64,000 nt of DNA. Source: Timema cristinae (taxonomy: Eukaryota; Arthropoda; Insecta; Phasmatodea; Timematidae). The stretch is from positions 60,198,234 through 60,262,233 of the forward strand of contig JBCFYV010000001.1 in assembly GCA_039000515.1 (NCBI GenBank), read 5' to 3'. The translations under genes and the position numbers were made by a program. How positions within the stretch are numbered: the first letter of the stretch is position 1; every line of letters starts with the position of its first letter. Under the pieces are notes generated by a model, which saw only the letters and a list, made by a program, of their open reading frames with translations, ran no database searches and was not told where the DNA came from. Of this stretch, positions 31,429-45,129 are shown piece by piece.

Positions 31429-34400
31429 ATATAAAATAATTGTGGACATGTAATTTTAAAAGAAAGTCCCTACCTATCCGTACAGAAAATTATAAATCTA
31501 ATAGCCGAAAACATTGCGGCACAAGACCTTTAATAAAATAACATATTATTTTGTGGTAACTGCGAATTAGTGGTCCTGAACTTTCAATAATAAAAAAACA
31601 TGCTCACTCCGTTTCCTTTAGTACTTGATGTGAATGATGCCAAACACACGTTGCTACAATTCTCTGACCATGGCTAGCAGCACTCACACTTCTAGATCTT
31701 CAAAGCCGCTCATTTCATCCACGAATCTTCTCCCGTTGAGGAAAATTGAGGTCCAGGTCCTTGAACCTAACGGCGCTACGCTGATAGAACGAAAACTTCG
31801 TACACCTCAAATTCAAATCCCTTTGTATTTACATTCACATTTATTTCATGTCTCAAAACAACGCGTCATCTACTTTTATCTTCTTAAGTCCTCTCTTATA
31901 GCTCTAGCAAGGATTGCCCATGGTAAACAAAACAAAACAAAAAAACAGAGAGGTGCACTTATAGAGGTTTATAGAGAGGATGGACGTTCAATTATTATTT
32001 CAAACTGCCATCAGTGATGACCAACATAGGTAAACAATTGTAATGTCCCAGCCACCTTCATGAACATATGAAATGCACGGATACTTCGTTTATAGTATAA
32101 CCCAAATTTTTCAATTATCTTTTGGCTATAATGACTGGATTCTTTTCATAATATATAGAAATTCTACTTGTACACTAAACACGTACTAGACGTGGTGTAT
32201 TATACTAACCTAAATTGTCAGAAATTAATACCGTCCACTTGACCCCCTTCGTTTCTAATCTCACTTCTTGTCAGACAGACGCCGGTGACTTAATTGGACG
32301 ATTGTCCAATATGATTTAAAACTTCAGAAACCGACCGCAGGAGCCCCCAAGTAATCGTCGGTCTTATCTACTTCTAAGCAATGAGCGGTGTAATTATTGA
32401 CAAGTAATCTCCAATTGTAAATTAGTAAAACTGCTATTAACTAAGAAGTAACGCGATCAATGTTGTAATATTGATAATTATGCTAAATTGTTCAATCAAT
32501 CATTCATTTTTGTGTTTATTAATACATTAGTTGTTTAAAGTAAATCTGTAAATAGACACAATAAATATAGATGATGTATTATATAGCCATTACTATACAA
32601 GAGTATCCCTAGTTAAGTAATATTCCCATGAGTATGAAGACGCATACAAGTTTTAAGAACCACTGATTTTGACTATAATGAAATACTAACTTTAATCAAT
32701 TACATAAAAAATTATGATGAGTAGACATATCTAACCTAAATTTATGTCTCCCCCATAATTTAGCTACAGTATCGTCGCAACAGCTGGGTGCATCTTCAGG
32801 TACTTACTTATTCTTCAAGGCTATTTTAACTACGAAAGTTCATTGCCACCATCCTACAATAAGTACGCCAACTATCCCGATTCATTTTACCTCCCAGCTA
32901 CCTCTTGGTCTTTCCCAATGTGTTCGTTTCTCCCAGTAATAGTCCGAAACACAGTCTAGAGTCTCCCTTGCACTCCGCATGGTCCTGTGCACTGTAATCT
33001 ACAAACTTGACTATACCACCGATACTTGGGATGCCAACTGGGTATGTATTTTAATCAATATTAACCCCCTTCCAATACCAGTAGCCTCAACACTTTTGAA
33101 CCAACATCTTTCCGAAACACTTTTTTTCGAACATCCAAAATTTGTTTCGCGTCATGTAAGTTATGAAACCACGTTTCCCACCCACAAGAACAACCGTTAA
33201 AATTGCGTTTTTGTATAATTCTGATTTTACATTGCTTGAAGCAGAGGAAAGATGTCAACAACTTTATGACCGATATCAGCGAGGCATGATCCCCGCAGTA
33301 TTATTGATCATACTTTAAAATTTTTAATATAGTTATAATAGATATTAAAATCTTTAAAACATATTAAACTCTATCAAATATATAGGATCGTAGTGAACGC
33401 CTAATCCTAATATACATATTACATCCGTTTAATGTCAAATCATCACTTCCTATTATCTTGCATTACCTTTAAGCCCATAATATAAATCTTAGATTTAAAA
33501 GAAATGAAGTGGCGGACTGCTTGTCTTTAACTTAATAAGTTTTGAAAAGTATCTTGATGAAGTAACGTCAAGCCCCGTAACCCTACAACGCGTTTAAATC
33601 AAAAATATCTCACTTATCTTTATGACAAATAATATTCTTGAATCTCGCACATATACGATTGGCGTGCCACTCCTAAGCATCAACTTATTATTAATAAAAC
33701 ACTTTCCCTCGCTTCTGAACTCACGCGAATTTTAAACAGTATAATACGCAGCTTTAAATAAATTTTCAATCAATATTAAATAAGCCTAATATGCTGAATC
33801 ATATCTTTATGTTTATAGAACTTGAATTCAACTTCAACGAGAATAAGTGAAAAGCTCTTGATGATATAACTTTTCTTACAGAATTACTGTTTATAAAAAC
33901 GAAAGGATGAACCGGAGGGGTTAAAACTTTTCACTCACTCCTTTGAAAAGATTCCTTTAAATCACTGACAATTTTTATGACTTTAATTAATAACCAAAGA
34001 GCAGAAAACGTTAAGGGCCCTGCCCTACGATTGCAAGTCCCTAAAACTTATATTGTGGGATGGCGTTTTGAGTGTAAAGCGTGTCAAGGCTTCACATCGA
34101 CCAAAGAATCCTTCCGAAAAAACAAGGACAGACGGATCACGGCGAAACGTAAGGTGTAATAGCTACCGACAGTCTTGCGGGAAAATCAATACGTTTTGGA
34201 ATATCAGTATTTTCTCAAGAACAAGTGAAATTTAAGGAAAAATTTTCACCACCCTCTATTCTAAAATACACAGTATTCAGAGGTTTACACAAAGTGTTTG
34301 TATATAGTTAATTAGTTTTTGTTTTAAGGCCGCGATAGTTTTCTTTGAATAATAATCAAGATTTATTGATATTTGATCAATATTAAAATCTATAGAGGGG

Positions 34401-36060
34401 GTGTTTATATAATAGTATACACATCAATAATAAATTATAAACATGCTCTTGTCATACTCAAACCGTTCCGAAAAGGAATATGCAAACCATAATACAGCAG
34501 TCTTTGAAGAAACCGTTAATTCACAAGACTCTGCAATTAACAACGCCAAATGAAAAGGCCATACCTTAACTCTCTTTTCACATAGAATGTAAATACAATA
34601 CTACTTCAACTGGTCACTATAACACATGTTTATACTTGATTGAAAAAATAAATTATTCCAGAATATAACTTATCTACTACAAAATATATAAAAAAAACAA
34701 GACGGGCATAAAAAGAACATATGCTCCTTAACAAATGTATATTCAAAATAACTGTAATTTGGTCTCTTTTGAACTTCTCATACATTTAAAATATTTTGAT
34801 TTTTCACAGACATACAACCATTTAATTGTGATTAACTTAATTAATATCTACGGAACGAAAGTTCTTACACCTCACACTCGTTACATTATCTAGTAAAGAA
34901 TGACCAAGGGAAAAAACGGGAAAAATTTGTTTGCCCATAAACGACTATTGAACTATTGTGTTAGATCACATAATCATCAATTATTATATTTTTAATTAAT
35001 CTGTTAAATATATTCAAACATTTTACGAGTTGATCAAATTTGGTTTCGGTCTCGAAAAATAATCCAGCTAATTCAGCACACATGCACACATCTATCATCG
35101 CATATCGCTACGTTATTGGTTTGGTAAGTCGTAATCGCTCATAATTGTTGCCCATTACTCTACCATAATCCTTCCTTCAATTAAAGAACTTTTCTATCAC
35201 CTACTGCATACTGAGGTCGCCTAGTCAGGACCACACAGAAATTTTACTCTTTTGTTGGAGCGCTAGCCATATAAATACCAAGAGTTATAATTTTTATGAG
35301 AAAATCCCCTTTTAAAATCCGGAATTCATAAAAATGTTTTCAATACAGAAACTTGAAGTTATTTGGAGGTTTTATCAACAAGTAAACAAAGGGCAGAATT
35401 ATAAATAAAATAACGGTGGCATTACATAAAAATCATTTACTTAAGCATTATTATATATTTTAATCAATTTGAAAAATTTTTGGCAACATTAAGAAAGGCG
35501 TAACATTTTTATCCTAGAGTTGTATATCAATCGTGCATACCAATAGTCTTAAAACTGAACTTTATAGTCGCACCACACTCAACCATATGTATAGTTTTTA
35601 ATTCATATTGTTACAACCTTAGCTATCGTCATTAGACCACGTCTTAACTACTATTCATTCAGTTATACTCCCTAAAGTACAATTCACACTAATATTTTTA
35701 GAGATTAGGAATGTACGATTTATTTAAGGAACGTAACGAAATTTCGTGTAAAAACTGAAAACCCATTTGTGGATACACTTACCCTTATTACATCCCGATT
35801 GGGATCAAACACCGATTCTTTCCGGCCTTCCGCAGCTAGCTATTTAGTAAAATCACCACCTTAGATCATGGCGCCGAGCTGGCTAGTTATTTTCCTTTGT
35901 TAATTTATACTTTGCAATTGACTACAGATGAAAAGCTTTTATCAGTAAAATTACAAAAAAGACCCCATTGGCTTAATCCACCGACCACATTATTCCTTTG
36001 TACAACAATTGCTACATAAAAAAACAAAACAAAAAAAAATTTGTCAGGGCAAGCTTGAGA
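31429..36060. other. AT-rich region without a recognised gene
   Basis: This is ordinary-looking sequence. A 127-codon frame at 31634-32017 and several 60-75-codon frames exist. None shows a known domain, a signal peptide or codon pattern strong enough to be called. The 127-codon one has a Lys/Arg-rich C-terminal third and a Ser-rich start. It is the best of them but still most likely chance. Confidence 0.5.
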
Positions 36061-36067
36061 CGTGACG

Positions 36068-36212
36068 CCTAATGTCATTGGCCTCAAAATCATTAGGACT
36101 GAGAAATAAAATATTGGCCTAAGTGTCACTTAGCCTAAAATCATTAATTGTCCTAAAATCAATTGCCTAAAAGTCAGATAGACCTGAAATTAATTAACCT
36201 AAAATATATGTT
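36068..36212 (+). repeat. Short degenerate tandem repeat, about 16 bp unit
   Basis: Around nine imperfect copies of a CCTAAAATCATTAATT-like unit follow one another (CCTCAAAATCATTAGG, GCCTAAAATCATTAATT, GTCCTAAAATCAATT, CCTAAAAGTCAG and others). Confidence 0.6.
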
Positions 36213-37620
36213 AAATTCATTAGTATCCTCGTAAAAACAGCACTGATTGTTTTTTCATCTGATTAGTTAGTGCTGCTATCTAGCAAGTACGAGTTAAAAC
36301 AAAAACTATGCCAGTTGAGATGAAACCGCGTTGTTGTTTGGACGTTAAGTAGGATAATTATATTGTGTTAGTTTTCATACTTTTGTTGTGCTTTGAACAA
36401 TATCAACCGTAAGTTGTTTTTTTATTTAGCAAACATAAATATTAACTATCACCCTAGACTAATAGAATATATTGATGCATAAATCGTCCATGATTATCAA
36501 AATTTTTTTCAACTGGTTGACTTGGGCCAAATTTTTTTTTGAATTAACATGGGGAAAAAACCCCACACCCTTGGGGAATATCGTAATAAAAAAAATTTTA
36601 TCGATATTACCCTTTATTTATTTAAAAACTTTTCCTTTAAATTTAAATTAAAACATTAATAAATTATGGGTTGTTAAAATTTTTTATAAACAAATTTTTT
36701 TTTTAAAAAAATTTTTATTTTCCTTTTTTTTGAGGAATATTGTTTATTTTTTCTTGTTTTAGAAAGGGCCCAAATTCAAGGGGGAAAGGGTACAAACAGA
36801 GGAAAAACGGACTTAACTCCTTTAAAACAGATTTAAAACGTTTTTAAAAAAAATGGTAAAAGATTAAAAGGGGGGTTTTGGGTTATTCAATTTCCAAAAT
36901 TCAACTTTACTGATGATTGAAAAAAGGGAAACAAAATTTTAAAAAGTCCGGGGGGGGGGGTTTTCCAAAAATTTTTTTTGAGGGCCAAAAATCCGGAAAG
37001 GGCTTTCGGGGGGTTGGGGGGGGGGGAAAATCCCCCCGGGGGGGGGGGGGTCCAGGCCTCCGAATTTTTTTTTTTAATTTAAAACCCCCAAAAACTGCGT
37101 TTTTAGCTATCCTCAACGCAAAAAAGTTTCAAAATTAGCTTGATTTTAAATTTTTTAAAATTTAAAAACTGGAGAGGGGGAAGTTTACTTCTATATATTT
37201 AGTTACCCCTTTTGTAGAAAACCCTTATCTTTTTAAATCTTTATTTTCAAACAACAAAAATAAAAGAATGCCCTAGTGAAATTCAGCAGCGTTTTGGGTC
37301 AGCAATCGGTTTTCGAGTGAGTAGTGCCCAAGGAAGCTGAAGATTTAGAGATACCCCCAAGGTATTAATCACTAATATAAAAGGTGGGAGATAGAAAAGG
37401 TCGCAGAGTTCTCCCCCTTTGTTGGAGAACAAATAAACGTGGGGTTTTCCCGGCCGATTTTCTCACTTACCACGCTCAGCTAAAGGAGCCCCCCCCAAAA
37501 AAGCCAATTACCCCCTTGGGGTACCGGGGTTTTTCCAAAAACAGAAAGACGGCATGATAAACTTCGAAGGAAATTTTTTTAATTAAAACCCCCATTTTCT
37601 GGATTAATCAAACAATCAAA
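36213..37620. other. Low-complexity sequence, start of homopolymer-rich zone
   Basis: From about 36500 homopolymer runs become very frequent, including G runs of ten or more near 36950-37050. No gene is supported. The two mirror-image frames at 36907-37138 are products of the G/C runs. Confidence 0.55.
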
Positions 37621-38330
37621 ATATTTTTTTTCCATTTAGGATTTTTACAGAGAAAAGGGGTTTTTTTTTAAACTCTCCCCCCCTCCCCGGCAAAGTGGGG
37701 TTCATTTCCCTTTAAATTTTTCAAATTTTTTTTTAACAAATGATAAAAAATTTTTTTCCCAAAAAAAAAACCCCTTCCTTCGGAAAAATTTTTTTTGAAG
37801 GGGGGGGAATCCCCAGACCTCCCCGGGGTTTTCGGATTCCACTTTAAAAACTGTGGATCCTTCTTTTAAAATCTCACCCTTTTTTTTGGAAAGATGTTTT
37901 TTTTTTTCAACCCCATACGAATGGGGGTTTTCACTTCCTCTAATTTCTAGTTTTTTAAAAATTTATTCCCACATTTTTTTTTCCAAAAAAAAAATTCCCC
38001 TTCAGGATATTTGTGAATGGGGGGGAAATGTCAGACCTCCACCGGGGTTTTTTGGGTTTCCCCCACGTTAAACTGAAAGACTTTTTTTTTTTCATCTCCC
38101 TTTAATGGGAAAATGATTTTTTTTTTTAAACCTCCCCACTACGCAAATGGGGGTTTTCCCCTTCCTCTAATTTCTATGTTTTTACAAAATTTTTAAACAT
38201 TTTTTCCCAAAAAAAACCTTCCTTCAGGTTTTTCTTTAAATTTGTGGGGGGAAATCCCAAAGCCCCACCCCCGGGGTTAGGTTTCCCACGTTATACTGAA
38301 AAGACCCCCTTTTTTTTAAATCTCACCATT
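37620..38330 (+). repeat. Tandem units related to the 59.85 kb SINE body
   Basis: Three successive units of about 215-240 bp repeat the phrase (G)TGGGGGAAAT..CAGACCTCCACCGGGGTT..GGTTTCC.CACGTTAAACTG at about 37800, 38025 and 38250. The same phrase in better form is the body of the SINE at 59848-60177 (GTGGGGAATGCCAGGCCTCC, GGATTCCACGTTAAACTG). The units lack a recognisable tRNA head, so the SINE body has been amplified in tandem here, or read through errors. Confidence 0.6.
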
Positions 38331-38389
38331 CACTTTGCGTAAAAACCCAAAACGGGTAGAAGGGAAAATACAAAATTTAATAGTTCCCT

Positions 38390-39070
38390 CTTCCACATTG
38401 TTTTGTTAAAATCTCGTCAGCTGAAGATGTTGAAAACTTTTATAAAAGTTTTTTCAACATAAATTTAGTTTACTCATTCTCATTGATTCTTTTTCAAACT
38501 CAGTCAGGCTGAAGGATAGCGCTAAACTTTTATAAAGGGTTAAAGCTTTAAAAAAAAATTGTATTTCGATTCAACATTTAATAGGGAATTTTTAGAAAAT
38601 TAATTAGGGGTTTTTCAGTTCCTTTAGCATCACGCCCCTTACTACCCTTTTTTCGAGTTTTTAGTTTTTGGAAACTAATTACGTTTAAAAATTTTTTAGA
38701 AAATAAGAAAAGCGTTAAAATTTAAAAGAAGTGAAACTCGCTTTTGAATGAAGTAGAATCGAAATCCCCTTTGGGATTTTTTTCAAATCCCCGCCCGGTT
38801 GAAGGGATAGCGCAAAACCTTATAAATTTGTTAGCATTAGAGTATGGGTTTTTTAAAACTCCCCCTGCGGTTAAATCCTTTTAAATTCAAAAATTTTCAA
38901 ACCCCTCTTTTAGGTTTGGACAGAGAATGGGTTTTTTAAACTTTTCCCCTTTACCCCAAATGCGGGTTCCCCCCCCTTTAATTCAAAATTTTTTCTAATC
39001 TCAGTTTGGATGTACGGAGAAAAGGGGTTTTTTTTAAACTCCCCCCTTTTGCGGGCTCATTTTTTTTTAA
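38390..39070 (+). repeat. Degenerate tandem units
   Basis: Recurring phrases include CAGTCAGGCTGAAGGATAGC and ACTTTTATAAA (38440-38840), and ACAGAGAAAAGGGGTTTTTTTT with AAACTCCCC (38930-39040, also 37650). Unit length is near 85-100 bp. Low sequence quality prevents exact boundaries. Confidence 0.45.
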
Positions 39071-39089
39071 AATTTCATAATTTAAAAAT

Positions 39090-39960
39090 TCCCCAGTTAG
39101 GATGTACAAAAGATTGGGGAAATATTTTTTTGAAAAAAATCAACAAAGCTTGTCATTTTGTAAATTTGTAGGCTTTTAAAACATGTTTCAAAAAAGGGTT
39201 TCCTATGTTTTCAATTGTGGGTTTTATCAACATAAATTTATTTTTTTGGGAAAAGATCAAAAAACGTTTGCCATCGAAATAAAATTGTAGGTTATAAACA
39301 TGAAAAAATTTTTTTTAAAAGTTAAACCCAAACCCTTCCCCAACGGGGGTAAATTTGGGAAAGGGGGGGAAACCAAATGTTTTTTGAAAGATAAACAAAG
39401 CTTGTGATATTTTTTAATTGTATTTTTTTAATCAACGTGAATGTATTTTGAAAGATCAACAAAGTTTAAACCGTTGTGTCAATTGTGGGTTTTTATAAAA
39501 AATGACCCAAAAACGCTTGCGTCATGCCCAAAGAATATATTTTTGAAAGATCAAAAAAAAGCTTGCCATCGTGCCCAATTTGTAGGTTATAACGTGATCA
39601 AAACGTTTGGGGTTTCCATGTAAATTTTTGTGGGTTTTTGTAAAAAGAAATATTTTGAAAGATCAACAAAAGCTTGCCCATCGGTAATTGTGGGTTTATC
39701 AACTGATCAAAAAAGGTTTTTAAATCGTTTTCAATTGTAGGTTATAAACGTGAAAAAAATTTTTGAAAGATCATCAAAGTTTCCCAAACGGTTTTTTGGG
39801 TAGGTTTCAAATGAAATATTTTTTAAAAGATAAACCCAAAGTTTCCAAACGTTTTCAATTGAAATTTTTGTCAAGGGAAATTTTTTTTTTTAAAAGGGAT
39901 GGGTTAACGCTTGTAAATCGTGCCCAATTGTAGGTTTTTCAACATGAATAAACAAAGCTT
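39090..39960 (+). repeat. Minisatellite, about 55-60 bp unit
   Basis: The phrase GAAAGATCAACAAAGCTTGCC, followed by a TCAATTGTAGGTTATAAACG-like segment, recurs at about 39130, 39250, 39385, 39447, 39547, 39655, 39765 and 39825. Copies differ by homopolymer length and by missing pieces. Confidence 0.75.
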
Positions 39961-42900
39961 CATGAACACCAAAACAAAGTTGCCCCTGTTTTTTTTTGTT
40001 TTTTTAAAAGTGTCTCAAGCCGCTCGAATGATCAGAGAAAAAGTTAAACCCGAAATGAAAAAGAAAATACTGGGGGGAGAGTGGGGGCCTTTTTTTAGGC
40101 ATTGCCCCCCCAAACATAAAACAAAACCCACCTAAAAAACTTTTTGGCGTTTGTCACCCCCCCTATAAATTGTATTGGCAAAACTAATGGAAAGGGTGAA
40201 ATACCCCCTGGGCCGGATCTGGGACGCAAATTGAACAATTTTTAAAAATTTAGATACTTTGAAACATACTTTTGCATTTTGCAAAAGGGGAAGGTTTTAA
40301 AATGCTTACATTGAGCAATATACCGGGTTCAAATTTTAAAGCCCTCGAGGTACGGGAAAAATCAGCCCCATGACAATATAGCCGTACGGGCCAAAGCCCT
40401 TTTTGACCTTATCACGAAAACTTAGGTAAAAAGGTTTTTACCCGGGGTTTTAGGCTTTTCCCGGGGGCCCCCTAGGACTATCTTTTAAAAACCTTAAATT
40501 GAACAAGCAAAACCCCTGACGAAAAAAAGGGCATACCCCAATCAGCAACGAGTTACCCCTAAAGGACCCTGTACATTTCTCTTTGGGCGGGGGCGGAGAT
40601 TTTTTATGTAAAAAACCTTTTAAAAAAAGAATAAAAACCGCAAAACGGGCCCGAAAAAGGGTAAATTTTTGCCTCATTTGCGATTTTTAAGCACCCAAAT
40701 TGAAAAATAAAATTGAAAAGGGTTATTTCAAATTTTTCTCTATGCAATTTTTTTAAACCCCAAAAAAATTTGGGGAGGAAAAAATAAAACGAAAATTTAA
40801 CGGGGTTTTTCCCACTCCTTGCTCGGGATTGAGAGCTTTGCCTTCCTAGAGACTCAGGGTGGATATACAAGGGCACTTTGGGAAAAAATGAGAGAAAATT
40901 TTTTCCCCCAAAAAAACTGGTTTTTCCGCGATCGGTCCCCACGTTCAAATCCTGAAAAAATAGCTGGAACGTAGAGCGCTGATAAATTTAAAGCTAAAAG
41001 AAGGATTTTTTGCCCCCTGTTTCCGTTTTGGGGTGCCTCTTTTTGAGCCGACGGGGAAAGCTCGCGTTTATTCTTATCCAAAATTTTCCGAAAACGTGTT
41101 AAATTCTAGAGGGGAAATCCCCTTCCGTTCAAAAATGAAAAAGGAATTAAACGCTTGAAAGGCTTAACGATATATCTTTAAATTTGTGTACACTGAAAAA
41201 ACAGGGAAGGTAGGATTTTTTAATGGGGACACTGCAGCCCAACTCAAAAAAGTTAGTGATCGTTCCCGTGCTTGTAAAGCGCTAAAGAGGGTTTCTAAAA
41301 CATTTTTTTTTTTTTTTCCTTTTTTATTCATGAAAAAAGAACAGGGGGAGGGAAAAAATTAAACATTTCCAGCCCAATTTAAAAAATCTGCCCCAGGGTT
41401 TAAAAAAACCCCTAAACTCCCCCCCCTTGGGCTACACAAGACGTAGGTTTTTTTGTGACCGTTGTTTGAGCTTTTTTTTCTAAACTGAAAATAAACTTTT
41501 TAAAAAACATAAAAAAAACGTGTAAAAAAATTTGGAGCGGTAAGGATACTTTCCCCAAGGGAAAAAAAATTTCCTGGGAAACTACATTAAAAAACAACGG
41601 GGAGAAAACAGGTTTTATCGGTTACCCCTGACTTGGAGATTTTTTACCCCGTCCCCTATAGAAACGTGTGATCCTGAACAAAATTTTTTTTATACTGAAA
41701 TGTACCGGAGTCATGTAACGTTTTTCCTGTAGGCTGAAAACATAAATGTATTTTGATGATAATCTCTAGAGGGACCCATACTTCGCGGGAAAAAAATTTT
41801 ACAGACCAATTTTTTTTTAAGCTCTCTAGAAAACGGCAAAACGCGTACCCAGATTATTAAGTACTGTATTCCAATTTTAGCCCCCTAAAACCTTTCTCAA
41901 AGAGATCTCACAAAAGGCCACCTTGCCCTATTTTTGGAAAAAAAACCCCCGCGAATGATGATATCCGCGTTAAAGGATCATTTTTTCACTTGACAGGATT
42001 TTACCCTGGTAGCCCGCCCGGGGGGGTTTAATAATTTAAAAACAAGAACCCCCAGTCCCTCTGAGCGTGGGGTTTTTCAAAAACCACGTTTTTCCCAAAG
42101 AAATTTTTTCCTTCTCGGGAATTTCTTTTTGAACGTAGAGAAAAAGGGGTCCTTTTACAGGGGAGAAGGTTTTTTTGTCAATCCAGGGGGAAAGTTAAGG
42201 TTTTTGGGGGAACAATGGGGAAAAATTTAAATAATCATGAAAATTTAAATTTGGCGCGGGTTTTTTGAGGGATTTGAAAATTTAAAATTTTAGATGTTTT
42301 TTAGCTTTCCCGGTTTCCCCCCTAAAGAAATGCGTAAAAATTACCTTTTAACCTGAAACAGCTTAAAAAACCCCCTCGTAAAATGTCCATCCTGATGATG
42401 AACGTTTCCAAAATAGTCCTCGAAAAAAGGGGGGTTTTCCCCCCTGACTTTATAGATTTATTTTAGCGGGGTGAACGAGACCAGGGTTTCCCAGCAAAAA
42501 ATTAAAAATTTTTTAAAAGCCTCACGGAAAAAGTCCCCCAAACTCCAGGGAAAATATGTCATGCTTGTGAGGGTTTTGGGGGCTTTTGAATGTAAGAATC
42601 TTTTGGGGTTTCTCGAACCCCTACCTTTATACCGACGTAACAAATACTGGCCGAAAGTCTTTGGGAACTTTTTTTGGGGTCTTTGTATGAAGACGTTTAA
42701 CTCGATCCCCGGGTGGTCTCTTACGGCCCCCCCGTTCCGTACCGCTCTATTTAGAAAAAACCCGGTAAAGTCCCCGAATTAATAATAGTAGATATACATC
42801 AATTATTGAGGGAGCTTTCGGGAGGGATTTGTTTTCGTAGTTTAAACGTCATTCTGTAGTTTAAAAATCGTTTTTTATGAGTTCCTTTTACGTTTCCAAA

Positions 42901-44380
42901 AAAAGAGTCTTAAACCCGTGTTTTCTAGACGTGGAAGGGCTCAAATTTATTTAGCTGTTGACTCAAATTAAAACCCCATGGGGGTTTTAGGGTGGCTTGA
43001 AGATGAGAAATTGAAAAGTTTGGAAAATGTAAAAAGTGGAGGGGCGACGGATACGGGCTATAAACTTGCAGGTAGATCTTGGAATTTTTCCGCAAGGGTA
43101 CATGACCCCTCCCTTCTTTAAAAAGCCGGTTTTGGGGACCTAGAAAGGGATTCCCCCCGTAGGGGAAAAAACGAAAATTGTTAAAAGGGCTCTAGCTGAT
43201 AAGACTAGGTACGGGCATTCAATATCTTTCTAAAATTATGTTTTTTGTGAATGGGTGAAAAAATACAGAGTCCACCGGGTTTTTTCATTTTTAAAAAAAC
43301 TCCCTTGGGTGGCGCCGTATACAAGCTTTAAAGCGGGAAAAAAGGGCAAAACGGCAATCAGTTTTTAAAACATGGTTTTTTTAAAAAAGATGAACAATGC
43401 CGCATTTGGCCGCCTTAAAATTTTAAAAAAGAGGGCCTACCCTACGGTTTAAAAATTTTAAATAAACCCGGTTTGGGGGGGGTAAATTTTTGGGGCTGGT
43501 TAAAACCCTTTTAGCCCCGTTTCCCAAAATTTAAAAAACCGGAAAGGTTTTTAAACAAAAAACCTGGGGCTTTATTGAGATGGAACCCCAGGAATTTACT
43601 TTGATATGCCAATTTTTTTGGGGAATTTGCCCCTTTTTTTGGGAAAAAAATTTAAAATATCAGTACGGTTTCATTACCAGGTCAATTTGGTTTTTCCCGT
43701 TTTTCCCCCCCAAAGGTTTCGTTAAAACTCCAATTCCGACAAAAGACCGCTTCCTACTATATGGGGCTGTCCCAGGATTCCTACCAAAAAAACTTATTCC
43801 CCTTAACTAATGAATATCTGGACACCTCCAAATTACGGACAAGACAATGTTTACCGGGGGATGGGCCCGCAGTAAAAAAAAGGGGGGCTCGGGAAACTAA
43901 AAGGGCGGGGATCGAGGGCAGATCATCAGATTCAAAAAAGGTTTAGCCCTAAAAAAATTAAAATTTAAATTTTCTGTGGGAAGGGGGTGGTGAGATGCTC
44001 AAGGCCCAAAGGTGTCAAGAGTAGCGCGTTAAAAACCCCTTTTTTCTTTAGAGGGAAAATAAACGTAATTGTTTAATAAAGAAACGGTAATCTGAGAGGG
44101 AAACTGTTTAAAAAAAGAGCCTTTTAGGTTTAAAACTTTAAAAGCAAAAAAATTTTAAACGGGGGGTTTCCCCTAGGGTCCCTTTTGTGACAAACGACAC
44201 GTGTTAAACCCGGATCAGTCAGAAAATCTAACCCCTTGGGGGAATTACTCTATAAGCGAGCAAACCCAAATACTTCCTTCCAAAAGACGCTTTTTGGGAA
44301 ACTGGACCCATCATGTTTTTAGTCAGTGGGTGATCTAAAAACGAACAGGGGACCCAAAACCCCTCATGTCAATGTTTTGT
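39961..44380. other. Homopolymer-rich sequence, nothing recognised
   Basis: Frames up to about 114 codons occur (40604-40948, 42471-42782) but their peptides are dominated by residues encoded by A, T, C or G runs. I see no domain or conserved motif. Confidence 0.5.
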
Positions 44381-45110
44381 GCTCTTTTTTTTTAAAAAAA
44401 AAAACTTGAGAAAAAAAAACTTTAAATTTTCGCATAAATTGGGTTTTTTAAAAAAAGTTTTTTTGTGGTGTAGTCACTAAAAAAAATGTTTTGTTTCTTT
44501 TAAAAATAAAACTTGAAAAAAAAATAAAAAAAAATGCTAATTTAGTTTTTATCTGTTTAAAAGTCACTAAAAAAAAAATGTTATGCTTTTAAAAAAAAAC
44601 TTTAGAAAAAAAAAAAGTAATTAAATATGTATCTGTTTAAAAAGGATTTTCCCCTGTACGTTTTGTTTGATTAATGTCACTAAAAAAAAGATTGAGAAAA
44701 AAAAACAGGCCCTTTTTTGGATTAATGGCCCCTTAAAAAAAAAAAAATTTTTTTATTGGGTTTAAAAAAACTTGAGAAATAAAATTTTACGTTCGTAACT
44801 TGAGGAAAAAAAAAAAATATACTAATTTAAGGGGTGTGCATCTGTTTAAAAAAATGGGTTTATTAATACCCTTTTAAATTTTGGTTTTTCTGTGTAAGTT
44901 TTTTTTTGGAAATTTAAAACAAAAGGGAATAATTTTTTCACTATACCTTTATCATTTAAAAAAAAATGTTAGTGCTTTAAAAAAAAAATTCCCCTGTTCC
45001 CTAACCCGGGCTGAAGAAAAAAAAATAAAACCAAAATTTTGTGTGTAAACTGTTTAAAAAAAAGTTAAAATTTTATTCCCTTAAATTTTAATTTTTTTTG
45101 TGTGGGGGTT
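44380..45110 (+). repeat. A-rich tandem repeat, about 100 bp unit
   Basis: GTCACTAAAAAAAATGTT followed by AAAACTTGAGAAAAAAAA and a GCATCTGTTTAAAAA-like end recurs at about 44474, 44567 and 44676, with further partial copies up to 45060. Confidence 0.65.
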
Positions 45111-45129
45111 TTTTTTTTTTAAACCCGGC

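Noticed and set aside
31634..32017. 127-codon plus-strand frame in otherwise ordinary sequence
   Set aside because: No domain, no conserved motif and no supporting signals. It is compatible with chance in a long gene-free stretch.
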